Positions 44,298 to 53,021 of a stretch of DNA of 59,469 nucleotides are shown here, in pieces. A program made the translations under genes and the position numbers. The notes beneath the pieces were generated by a model. That model saw only the letters and a list, made by a program, of their open reading frames with translations. It was not told the origin of the DNA and searched no databases. Each line of letters starts with the position of its first letter. Position 1 is the stretch's first letter. This stretch comes from a virus. The stretch spans positions 1 through 59,469 of the IMG/VR virus record IMGVR_UViG_3300025030_001475; one strand, 5' to 3'.

Positions 44298-44653
44298 TAG
44301 TTTTTGCCTTTCTTTAAGTCATTAATTCGTATGTCTAGTCTATCTTTCTCTGCTTCTAGTTCACGCAACCGTTGTCTGGCCACACTATCACTTGGCCTCT
44401 GTTCAACTCTATCCTGTACTTTCCACATCTTTTCCTGTACATACGATTTTGATTGCTCTGCTTGGTAGATCAGTAATTTGGTATTAGCTTCAACGAACCT
44501 TTTATCAGTGACATCAACATATGATTGAAAAGCACGTTCTTTGGCAAAATAAGCATTAACACCAAGTACTGATCCCACCAGCAAGGCAAGGCTAGCGACC
44601 AAAGCAATTGCACCCTGAAAATTAAAATATTTACCAAAATTAAACTGGGTCAT
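44297..44653 (-). CDS. Membrane-anchored coiled-coil protein, inner-spanin candidate
   Basis: 118 residues: a membrane helix (AIALVASLALLVGSVLGVNAYF) after a short cytoplasmic N-terminus, followed by about 75 residues of charged coiled coil (KRFVEANTKLLIYQAEQ, ARQRLRELEAEKDRLDIRI) and a basic end. The build matches an inner spanin (Rz-type), and the overlapping secreted gene that follows would be its natural partner, though that protein is not a lipoprotein. AAGGAG lies before the ATG. A second candidate of similar build is encoded at 11048-11407. Confidence 0.55.
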   Translation of the reverse strand: MTQFNFGKYFNFQGAIALVASLALLVGSVLGVNAYFAKERAFQSYVDVTDKRFVEANTKLLIYQAEQSKSYVQEKMWKVQDRVEQRPSDSVARQRLRELEAEKDRLDIRINDLKKGKN

Positions 44654-44664
44654 TTGTATCTCCT

Positions 44665-46815
44665 TTATATTATACTAACATCATTTACTTTTTTAATGGT
44701 TATAACATTATCAAACTCATCAACCAAATTTTTAAGATCAGAATGTGTAATAATCAAAATACGTTTAATCTTAGTTGATAAATATTTTAACACGTCTATT
44801 AATATTCTACGCTTACCATCATCTATCTTACCAATACCCTCATCTATCATTAAAATGTCTAATATATTATCTGGATTACGAACCCGCCATACTAAAAATA
44901 ATGCTGCTCGAATACTTAAGTCTATCCAATACGCCTCTCCCCCGGAAAACCTAAATAATGGTAATATCTTGTCACCCTTCTTAACTAAAATCTTGAAAAC
45001 ATCCTTAGTACCCTCGCCAGATTTCTTTGGTTCCTTTAGTAATATTGCTATCGATACTTTTTGCCCACCATATTGTAATATATTGTTAGCAAATACCTCA
45101 ATTTGGTCCTTCATAGCTTCAATTTGCATCGCTGGTACACCATTCGGGCCAAATGCCGACACCAATACATCATAAACACACTGCTCATTTACACACTCAT
45201 TATATAATTTGGTAATCTTCTCAAGTTCGGCAAGTTTTTCAGTGTTTACCCTTATCATAGTCTCATTAGACGAAACAATACCTTGTAATTTATTGTTCTG
45301 GTCTTCTTTACTTTTTAAGTCGGCTTGGAATGAAGCGATATCAATAAGAAGTTTGATATGTTGATCACGCAACCCAATAATGATACTGGCCCCTTCTTTA
45401 ATTTGCATTAATTCTATAGATATTGATGCATGCTTAATATTAGCATTATTCATTAAAGTATCTATATTATTTACATTAGCCTGAGCAGATTCCATTAATT
45501 CATTTATATTATTACATTCAACCACTAATGGAGATATCTTGCCACACAAACTATCATATGAAGATTTAATATTAACATAATTACTTATATTATTCTCATA
45601 TAAAATCACTTTAGACTGTAATTCGTCAATATCATGGCGTATACTTATGATCTCTGCAAATAATTGATCATGCTCATTTTTCATAGCAACAATTCTAGGT
45701 TGTAGTCTGTCACCACATAATGCTTCACACTTTACACTCAATATTGGGCACATATCACCGCAAGTACTTAAAGTATCTATTTGTTTTTTTAAGAAATCGA
45801 TCCTAGTAATAAGCCCAGTTAAGCCTTCCTTTTTATTAATAAATACGGCCCTGTATGATACAAGTAATGCCGTATCTTTTTCTTGTTTATTTAGTATATC
45901 TTTAATATTGATCGAATTTATCTGGTTATTAATACTATCAACCTCTTTATCTATCGCAATTCTCCGGTCAACATACCCTTTTAATTGCTTTCTAATATTC
46001 CACATCTTTTGTGTATATTCTTCAATCTCTACCTTAATCTTTGATAAATTACTTAATTTCTCTTCTTCTAGAGCATTTTGAGTATTTATGGCACTAATCT
46101 GACCAAATAACGATGCAGCATTGGTTTGTACGTTGGCTAGTATATTTTTGGCAATCTCTGTTTCTAGTATAAGGATATTGATTTTAATGTGTGTATCTTT
46201 TATATCACATAAAGCTTGCTCTATCTTGGTTGTTAAATCCTTACTATCGATATTATCAATACTAGTCTTATATTTTAATGCTTGTTGTTTAATCTCTAAT
46301 AATCTCTGTGACGCGATAGCTTGCTTTTCCTGCCATCTGTCCAAGCCAAGCATTTCAACAACCTTTTTTCTAGATTCGGTAGAAGTTAATTCGGAAAACG
46401 CTTTATCCTTGCCCTGTTGAAAATAAGCAGTCTTTATAAAAGTATCATATCCCATGCCAACTATATCATTAATTAATTTCTCCCCAGCATCCAAGGTAAC
46501 GAATTGTTGATTTGCGCCACACACATTAATATCAAGATTGGTGGTATTATTACCACGCCCCCGAGTAAGTTTGATTTGTTGAGGCAATGGAAATTGAACA
46601 CTTACTGACATATCTCCAGTAAGATCACGAATAAGATGGTCACCACCAGGAAATTCGGAGGTGCCACGTGCTTTACCCCAAACTGCATAAGTAACCCCTT
46701 CTAATAAGCCTGACTTACCAACCCCATTATCACCACGGACTAAGGTCACTCCAGGGGGTATGTCAACGACAACATTATTCCCAAAAGCCAAAAAATTATT
46801 TAGTATGATTTGCAT
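44665..46815 (-). CDS. SbcC/Rad50-like ATPase subunit (T4 gp46 type)
   Basis: A 716-residue SMC-type ATPase: Walker A GDNGVGKS (28-35), Q-loop TAYFQQGKDKAF, two long coiled-coil arms, the ABC signature FSGGEAYWIDLSIRAAL and Walker B ILMIDEGIGKID near the C-terminus. With the SbcD/Mre11 subunit encoded two genes upstream it should process DNA ends for recombination-dependent replication. The hook between the arms (around residue 350-365) reads CGDMCPILSVKCEALC, four cysteines with C-x3-C spacing instead of the usual single CxxC. It starts at an ATG overlapping the preceding stop (TAATG). Confidence 0.9.
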   Translation of the reverse strand: MQIILNNFLAFGNNVVVDIPPGVTLVRGDNGVGKSGLLEGVTYAVWGKARGTSEFPGGDHLIRDLTGDMSVSVQFPLPQQIKLTRGRGNNTTNLDINVCGANQQFVTLDAGEKLINDIVGMGYDTFIKTAYFQQGKDKAFSELTSTESRKKVVEMLGLDRWQEKQAIASQRLLEIKQQALKYKTSIDNIDSKDLTTKIEQALCDIKDTHIKINILILETEIAKNILANVQTNAASLFGQISAINTQNALEEEKLSNLSKIKVEIEEYTQKMWNIRKQLKGYVDRRIAIDKEVDSINNQINSINIKDILNKQEKDTALLVSYRAVFINKKEGLTGLITRIDFLKKQIDTLSTCGDMCPILSVKCEALCGDRLQPRIVAMKNEHDQLFAEIISIRHDIDELQSKVILYENNISNYVNIKSSYDSLCGKISPLVVECNNINELMESAQANVNNIDTLMNNANIKHASISIELMQIKEGASIIIGLRDQHIKLLIDIASFQADLKSKEDQNNKLQGIVSSNETMIRVNTEKLAELEKITKLYNECVNEQCVYDVLVSAFGPNGVPAMQIEAMKDQIEVFANNILQYGGQKVSIAILLKEPKKSGEGTKDVFKILVKKGDKILPLFRFSGGEAYWIDLSIRAALFLVWRVRNPDNILDILMIDEGIGKIDDGKRRILIDVLKYLSTKIKRILIITHSDLKNLVDEFDNVITIKKVNDVSII

Positions 46816-47135
46816 TATTGTATCTGCTTCCCATCAATTAATTTACTGGCAGAACACGCTTGGCAAATTTCAAATACAGCATTAGAACATTTTACACTAT
46901 GGTTTACCATATTTCTAGACATTAACGCCACCATGTCACTAAGAATTTCATCTTTTAACGCTATATCATGCAATAATAATAAGGCACTTATACCAAGACA
47001 TAATTCGTAGGAATTATCTGCTACTTCTTTTAAAATAATCTCCTGTAAATACTTACACTTCATTGTAGGACACCCGATTTCTTGTCTATGATTATACAAC
47101 GCTATTACCTTTTCTTTAAACGCTGCTTCATCCAT
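46815..47135 (-). CDS. Small cysteine-containing protein between sbcD and sbcC
   Basis: About 106 residues, helical, beginning MDEAAFKEKVIALYNHRQE, with six cysteines in C-x4-C style pairs (GCPTMKC, a mid LCLG, VKCSNAVFEICQAC). I do not recognise a family. AAGGA eight bases before the ATG at 47135 sets the start; the frame extends six codons upstream but that start lies inside the sbcD end. Being trapped between the two subunit genes with overlaps at both ends suggests a role alongside the SbcCD nuclease or its regulation. Confidence 0.6.
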   Translation of the reverse strand: MDEAAFKEKVIALYNHRQEIGCPTMKCKYLQEIILKEVADNSYELCLGISALLLLHDIALKDEILSDMVALMSRNMVNHSVKCSNAVFEICQACSASKLIDGKQIQ

Positions 47136-48174
47136 ATAGGATATCCTTACCAATAATTTTTACTCTATCAATTATATCATTTCCGTATTTATCTGACAAT
47201 GTATCACAATATGCCTGAAACATTTTCTCATCATCAGTTATATCTAGGCTTTTAAATTCTTTTTTGCCTGATATTTCATACTCTATTTTTAAATCATACG
47301 CATCATGAACTATAGGACCAATACCTCTTTCATATTCTTCTTGGGTACAAGATACCTTTAATTTTACCATCTTATTACTAATAACCGGGTCTAATAAATA
47401 ATGTTCAAGTTGCGCCATCTTAATTTCTGCTATATGTGTATCACGACACCCAAGCCACAAATTGGTGGCAGACATTGTGTCTGTATCAAATAACACAACA
47501 CGCTTATCACCACTCTCTCCAAAATTTGAATTCCTAATGCCCCCGACATATAATGCGCGGGTACCAATATCTTGGGGCGAATGAATATCACCAAGAAATG
47601 CAAACTCAAAAGTTGGAATTGCTTCTAATGATTTAATGGAGGGAAAATTCTTAGATTGATTGCTTATCATTCTACTATTATTAAACTTTGCTTCAACAAA
47701 TGGTAGATGAGCAAACAACACGAATTTTATACCCATCATTCTTAAATCATTACATTTAAACTCAAACCATTCAACCGTATTAGTCCTACGATGTACTTCC
47801 CACGGCAACATAACGGCAACAATATCATCTTTAATACGAAATGTTGATTGCATTGTATCATATAAAAATACATTACTATGCAAATCAAGTGTTTTTATTT
47901 CACTTAATAAATTTCTATCATCTGACAAATCATGATTACCAGTTAATATATGAACTCTAGTCCAATAAGGGAATGACTCCAGGAATTTATGAAATCTTAA
48001 TTCTTCTGCTCCGCCTTTCTGTATATCTCTACGATGATAGATATCACCAAGCAACACAACATTCTCACATCCGTGCTCATTAACAAATTTAATAATTTTA
48101 TCTAAACACTCATCGGTGTCACTAACCCATTGTGAATCTAAATGAATATCTCCGACTATTAAAACTTTGGACAT
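47128..48174 (-). CDS. SbcD/Mre11-like nuclease subunit (T4 gp47 type)
   Basis: The 348-residue protein carries the metallophosphoesterase motifs in order: GDIHLD (8-13), LLGDIYHRR, LTGNHDL, FAHLPF and FLGDIHSPQ, which together hold two manganese ions. It is the nuclease partner of the SbcC-like ATPase. Its ATG shares the A of the upstream TnpB gene stop codon (TGATG), so its translation depends on that gene being read. The C-terminal 90 residues form the expected cap and ATPase-binding region. Confidence 0.9.
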   Translation of the reverse strand: MSKVLIVGDIHLDSQWVSDTDECLDKIIKFVNEHGCENVVLLGDIYHRRDIQKGGAEELRFHKFLESFPYWTRVHILTGNHDLSDDRNLLSEIKTLDLHSNVFLYDTMQSTFRIKDDIVAVMLPWEVHRRTNTVEWFEFKCNDLRMMGIKFVLFAHLPFVEAKFNNSRMISNQSKNFPSIKSLEAIPTFEFAFLGDIHSPQDIGTRALYVGGIRNSNFGESGDKRVVLFDTDTMSATNLWLGCRDTHIAEIKMAQLEHYLLDPVISNKMVKLKVSCTQEEYERGIGPIVHDAYDLKIEYEISGKKEFKSLDITDDEKMFQAYCDTLSDKYGNDIIDRVKIIGKDILYG

Positions 48175-49250
48175 CAGGCTACCTCCCTAATTTCTGACGC
48201 TACCTCACGATAGCTCTCGTGGCTGATCCCCAGCCCGGCAATAAGAGTGTTGATCGCAGCATTAACATCGCGATCATGAACCGTCCCACAAACGTTACAC
48301 TCCCAGTACCTTACCTTCAAGCCTGATTTCCCTGTTGGACCAGAACGCGCCCCACAGGTAGAACAGGTCATGGTGGAAAACTTAGATGGCACTTCGATAT
48401 ACTCTCTACCGCCTGCACGGCATTTGTAAGAAAGCATTGATCGAAGTTGTCCGTGGGCAGCTGCTCCCACGGACTTGCCAAACCCTGAACGAGCCAAACC
48501 ACCCAAATTATCCTTACTAATCGCAATGACTTGATTCTTGGACACTAATTCACGAGATATCTTATGATTTCTGTCCTTGCGCTGATTCTTAATCCTTTCA
48601 TGAAGTCTAGCAACTTGTTTACGATTTATACCACGCTGGGCTTGGCCCAAACGGATTAAATTATTCTGTAATTCCTTGGGGTGTTCAATCTTTTCACCAG
48701 TTGAAAGTGTAAGTAAGGTAACATATCCAGGGTCTATACCAACCTGATCATCAGAAACATGAGGGATAACATTAGGTTGGGCATTTATATTTAAACACAA
48801 GTACCAGCCAGAAGCCCGTTTAATAATGCGGCCTGAATTTATCTTGCCTTCAGGGATATCCTGTTTATGGAATTTTACTAAACCTAGCAATGGCATTCTA
48901 ACCCTATTATTTAGGGGTGGTTTAATGGGGTCTGGAAATGGGATAGAATTTAACTTATTTCGACGGCCCTTAAATCTTGGCTTCCTAGAAATTTTCTTAA
49001 AACAACGTTGCCAAGATAACCAAGTTTGATCTAACATGCCCTGTATAGTATGGCTGGGGATGCCAAGTTTGCCACTATGGCCAGTGAGTAAATTCTGAAA
49101 TGTTTTTCGTGAATAATAAACCTTATCCCTGGCATCTAACTCAATTTTACGAATAGCCCAATTCCAGACAGAAGTAAGATGAAACAGCCAAGTATTTAAC
49201 TGGGCCTCTTGAACCTTGGTTAACTTTAATTTACGTTGATATTGAATCAT
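48174..49250 (-). CDS. TnpB-like RNA-guided nuclease homologue (IS200/IS605 OrfB type)
   Basis: A 358-residue TnpB with an N-terminal WED/REC-like region (SVWNWAIR, KPRFKGRRNKLNSIPFP), RuvC-I VGIDPGYVTLL (D173), the Arg/Lys-rich bridge helix, a zinc finger (C296, C299, C318, C321) and RuvC-III HDRDVNAAIN (D328). The RuvC-II strand reads VIAISKDNLGGLARS (241-255), where relatives have an E-x-L after the strand; here no glutamate is present, and D247 is the only acidic substitute. No TnpA, no end repeats and no 3' non-coding tail were seen: the stop overlaps the sbcD ATG. It appears fixed in the operon rather than carried as a whole transposon. Confidence 0.88.
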   Translation of the reverse strand: MIQYQRKLKLTKVQEAQLNTWLFHLTSVWNWAIRKIELDARDKVYYSRKTFQNLLTGHSGKLGIPSHTIQGMLDQTWLSWQRCFKKISRKPRFKGRRNKLNSIPFPDPIKPPLNNRVRMPLLGLVKFHKQDIPEGKINSGRIIKRASGWYLCLNINAQPNVIPHVSDDQVGIDPGYVTLLTLSTGEKIEHPKELQNNLIRLGQAQRGINRKQVARLHERIKNQRKDRNHKISRELVSKNQVIAISKDNLGGLARSGFGKSVGAAAHGQLRSMLSYKCRAGGREYIEVPSKFSTMTCSTCGARSGPTGKSGLKVRYWECNVCGTVHDRDVNAAINTLIAGLGISHESYREVASEIREVA

Positions 49251-49271
49251 TCTTATTTTATCGTAGTACTT

Positions 49272-49481
49272 TCATTTGTCGTTAAACGACACACGAATTT
49301 TAATGCCTTCTTTTTTACCTAAAGAAATTAATATATCAGCTAAATCTTTAAGTGCAAATTGAATTTGGTCATGTAAATGATACCCAGTTGGTTTATTACA
49401 TTTCTCATTTATATATCTTTTCATAACATCTCGTACATCAACATTAACTTCAATATTTGTGGTGACTGATACCATTGTCAT
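49272..49481 (-). CDS. Small unknown protein between dnaE and tnpB
   Basis: A 69-residue protein (start MTMVSVTTNIEVNVDVRDV) with an amphipathic mid-section and a positively charged end. GGGAGT precedes the ATG and it follows dnaE by two bases, so it is probably translated with the polymerase. I recognise no family. The stretch HLHDQIQFALKDLADILISLG looks like two short helices. Confidence 0.5.
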   Translation of the reverse strand: MTMVSVTTNIEVNVDVRDVMKRYINEKCNKPTGYHLHDQIQFALKDLADILISLGKKEGIKIRVSFNDK

Positions 49482-49483
49482 GT

Positions 49484-52400
49484 CTACTCCCTAATTACCG
49501 CATATATAGTCTGCCCAACAATATCTGTTAACGCTTTGGCTATAGTATTATTCAATATATCGAGATTCACAATATCACCAACAACCTGCTTAATTAACAT
49601 CCCCTCCATTTTTGATGGTTGCTTCATAAACCCAAGATTCTTGATCTTAATACCATATTGTGGCAATATTGGTTTACCAATTAATGTAAGCCCCTTGCCA
49701 CGCTTACTACTGTATTTTACTATTGCCTTCAAAATAACTGGCGCAAATTTTTTGGCTAATGATGTCTTAATACACCCATAATTCACTCCACTAATAATCT
49801 TGTCATCTAAGTCTTCCGTATTAACATTAATATTCCTATCATGACATCCCTCTCGATCTATTAAAGAAACTGACCCAAATTTATTCCATGTTTGATCTTT
49901 CTTTGGATATATAACCTCAATCCCATTATTAATCCCATATATATATACGACTGATTGTGTTGGTAATGCTAGTGCCTTAGTAAGGGAGATGGCACCAACT
50001 GAATCTGCTAATGCCTGATACAAATCCAATACTGGATCAACATCAAGAAGTCCTATAGTACCTGATTCATTTTCCAATATCTCAGCCGACTCATACTCTT
50101 CTTGCTTAACAAACCATGGCATAGTAATCATATTATTTGGTAGATCTAAACTAATCTGCCCATTCTCCATTGCTTTTTTATAGGCTGGCTTGTCAAATGC
50201 CCCAGATTCATTATATTTAATTGTCGCAGTTTTAATAGCTATACTCTTAGTACGTACATATTTCTTAATCTCTTGTATGTTTTTAACGATATCCTTCCTA
50301 TTTAATGTGGGATCAAACAAAAACGCTCCAGCCAATGCTAATTGTGAAATCTGGTTAGATGGGACGCTTTTGTTACGATTAATAAAATCAGCAAAACATT
50401 TATATTCTCCATTCATCTCACGTTCTTTAATAACCACTTTAGCCGATGATTCACCGATTCCCTTCACAGAAGACAAGCCAATATAAATAGTATCTTTGAA
50501 AGCAGAAAATACTAGTTTTGACTTATTAATATTTGGCCTAGAGATCTTAATCCCCAATTTCTTACAGTCCGCTATTATAATTGAATGCTGGTCTGAATCA
50601 GTCATTATAAGATTGGCGCACATAAATTCTGTAGGATAATTTGCCTTCAAATATGCGGTTATATAAGTAATAACACCATACGCCGCAGCATGAGCCTTCG
50701 GCCACATATACCTTGCTGATGGCTTAATAAGCCCAAATATATATTCAGCGAATTCTTTTGTTTTGCCAAATCTAATAGCACTAGTTATAAATTTCTCACC
50801 CTCTTCGTCAATTTCTTTGACTAATTTTTTACCAACAACCTTGCGCAAATGATCGGCTTCGGCCATTGAATATCCAGCCACCCTACGTGCTATTTCCATG
50901 ATCTGTTCTTGAAATAACATCATATAATGTGTAGGCGCAAGAACATCATCAATACATGGGTCAATTTTTGTCGGTGGCATCAACCCATTTTTAGTTCTTA
51001 TATATTTCTCAGCCATAGACATTTTGATTACTTCATCATATGCCAAGGCCCCTGGCCTATATAAAGCATTCATGGCTATGATATGCTCAAATTCTGTAGG
51101 AATCAATCCTTTCATCATATTTGTAAACCCATCACTTTCAGCCTGGAAAACACGACACGTATTGCCATCTTGTAATAATTTAAACGTTTTCATGTCATCA
51201 AGCGGAAGTGTATATGGGTCAATATTAACCCCGTGATTTTCTTTGATCAACTCACATGTGATCTTAATAATATCTAATGTTGTTAAGCCAAGCAAATCAA
51301 ATTTAACCAGCCCTACCTTTGATGCGACATACATATCACACATAAGCGCTGTTTCTGACTCACTATTTACCTTAAATGTTGGTATTATATCACTAAACCG
51401 ATCTTTTGAAATAATAACTCCCGATGCATGGATAGACACCGATTTAGGATTACCAGATAATCCCATAGCAAAATCATACCAGCTTTTATCAACACGTGGG
51501 GATTTAAAGGCTTTCATCTTCTCCATAGCAGATATGATACTCTCTTCTTCTCTTTTGGCGGTCTCTTCAAATAACTCCTTGGGTTCCAATTCATCCAATG
51601 CCCCGAGATCTTTAATTAAATCATCTACTCGCCTACGATCTGGTTCTATTGCTCGGATGGCCTCACGAATAGCTAACTTAGTAGTCATATTATTAAATGT
51701 TGCAATCTTAGATACCTTGTCAGCACCAAAGATTGATTGAACTATCTCAATTACTTCTGGCCGCCGCCGTTGTTCAAAATCAATATCAACATCTGGAAGA
51801 TCAATACGACTGGGATTTAAAAACCTTTCAAACATGAGTTTATATTTAATCGGATCTATACCAGAAATCCCGAGAGCAAACAATACAAGACTACCAGCAC
51901 TACTTCCCCGGCCCGGTCCAATCAAGATCCCTCTTTTACGCACTTCCTTAATAACAATACCAAGGATTAGAAAGTAAGAAGAAAAATTGAGTTTCGAAAT
52001 AATCCCCAATTCATATTCTAATCTATCTTTGTACTCCTTGGTGGCAACCCCTCTAGTTTTAAGGCCCTCATAAGCAAGAGTCTTTAAATATTCATCATTG
52101 GTCTCTATGTTTGCAGGTAAGAACGACTTGGGTAATTCTGGCATATACTTACCCATTTTGAACTCTATATTATAATCTTCTAACTTTTCATAGATCTCCA
52201 TGGTATTATCAAATGCTACCTTAGGAATATTTGACGCAAACTTCTCTAATTCACCACGAGTCTTCATATAATATTCAGCATTCAGAATAGCTGGCTTACT
52301 TATGTCGTCTGGAAATTCACCATATACTACCCCACGTTTTCTATCTAAAATATGTGTACCAAACTGAAGTGATAACAGTGCATCCTGAACTTCAGCATCA

Positions 52401-53020
52401 CTTTTATTTAAATAATGAACATCATTAGTAATAATCGGCTTAATATGAAACTTTTCTGCCATTTCTAACATAACATCTACCCAACCAGCTTGCATTGGTA
52501 CGCCGGTTTCCATGACTTCCACATAAAGGTCATCTTTAAAAATTGATTTTAAACGAGATACTGTGGCCACAGCCTCATCAGCTTTATCATTATAAATGTC
52601 TCTAGCAATTAACCCGTGTAAACATGCAGTTGAACAGATAATGCCCTCACTAAATCTGGCAATAACATCTAATGACATTCTTGGCTTATAATAAAAATAT
52701 TCAAAAGCATCAGACACTATCTTTATTAAATTTTGATATCCAATACGATTCTTAGCGATTAAAACTATATGCCCAAGTTTCTCTCTACCTTCAAATTTCC
52801 TCTCTTTTGATACATACCCCTCAATGCCTATGCCGCACTTCAAATCAAACTCTTTGCAAGCCTCGTAAAATGGAATGGCACCAAACATTGTGCCATGGTC
52901 AGTTAAACAAGCCCCCTGAAACCCAAGCTTCTTGGTATGCTCTACTATTTTCTTAGGTGATGTGGTGCCGTCCATCAATGAATAAAATGAGTGCTGGTGG
53001 CAATGTATGAAATCTTGCAT
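49484..53020 (-). CDS. dnaE: DNA polymerase III alpha subunit (DnaE type)
   Basis: About 1,178 residues. The N-terminal PHP domain is intact (HCHQHSFYSLMDG, LTDHGTMFGAIPFYEA, ITNDVHYLNKSDAEVQ), so it could have proofreading or pyrophosphatase activity. The polymerase active site has GRGSSAGS (about 369-377) and PDVDIDFEQRRRPEV (about 409), with the palm, thumb and helix-hairpin-helix regions following, and a C-terminal OB-like part. It replicates the phage genome. I start at ATG 53020, with AAGGAT at correct spacing; a longer frame to 53056 overlaps the upstream gene. The two preserved PDxDxDF aspartates argue for activity. Confidence 0.92.
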   Translation of the reverse strand: MQDFIHCHQHSFYSLMDGTTSPKKIVEHTKKLGFQGACLTDHGTMFGAIPFYEACKEFDLKCGIGIEGYVSKERKFEGREKLGHIVLIAKNRIGYQNLIKIVSDAFEYFYYKPRMSLDVIARFSEGIICSTACLHGLIARDIYNDKADEAVATVSRLKSIFKDDLYVEVMETGVPMQAGWVDVMLEMAEKFHIKPIITNDVHYLNKSDAEVQDALLSLQFGTHILDRKRGVVYGEFPDDISKPAILNAEYYMKTRGELEKFASNIPKVAFDNTMEIYEKLEDYNIEFKMGKYMPELPKSFLPANIETNDEYLKTLAYEGLKTRGVATKEYKDRLEYELGIISKLNFSSYFLILGIVIKEVRKRGILIGPGRGSSAGSLVLFALGISGIDPIKYKLMFERFLNPSRIDLPDVDIDFEQRRRPEVIEIVQSIFGADKVSKIATFNNMTTKLAIREAIRAIEPDRRRVDDLIKDLGALDELEPKELFEETAKREEESIISAMEKMKAFKSPRVDKSWYDFAMGLSGNPKSVSIHASGVIISKDRFSDIIPTFKVNSESETALMCDMYVASKVGLVKFDLLGLTTLDIIKITCELIKENHGVNIDPYTLPLDDMKTFKLLQDGNTCRVFQAESDGFTNMMKGLIPTEFEHIIAMNALYRPGALAYDEVIKMSMAEKYIRTKNGLMPPTKIDPCIDDVLAPTHYMMLFQEQIMEIARRVAGYSMAEADHLRKVVGKKLVKEIDEEGEKFITSAIRFGKTKEFAEYIFGLIKPSARYMWPKAHAAAYGVITYITAYLKANYPTEFMCANLIMTDSDQHSIIIADCKKLGIKISRPNINKSKLVFSAFKDTIYIGLSSVKGIGESSAKVVIKEREMNGEYKCFADFINRNKSVPSNQISQLALAGAFLFDPTLNRKDIVKNIQEIKKYVRTKSIAIKTATIKYNESGAFDKPAYKKAMENGQISLDLPNNMITMPWFVKQEEYESAEILENESGTIGLLDVDPVLDLYQALADSVGAISLTKALALPTQSVVYIYGINNGIEVIYPKKDQTWNKFGSVSLIDREGCHDRNINVNTEDLDDKIISGVNYGCIKTSLAKKFAPVILKAIVKYSSKRGKGLTLIGKPILPQYGIKIKNLGFMKQPSKMEGMLIKQVVGDIVNLDILNNTIAKALTDIVGQTIYAVIRE

Positions 53021-53021
53021 G

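Noticed and set aside
48174-49500. A complete IS200/IS605 transposon around the TnpB-like gene
   Set aside because: No TnpA gene, no end hairpins and no flanking duplication were seen; the gene is tightly overlapped by sbcD on one side and has a 21-base gap on the other.
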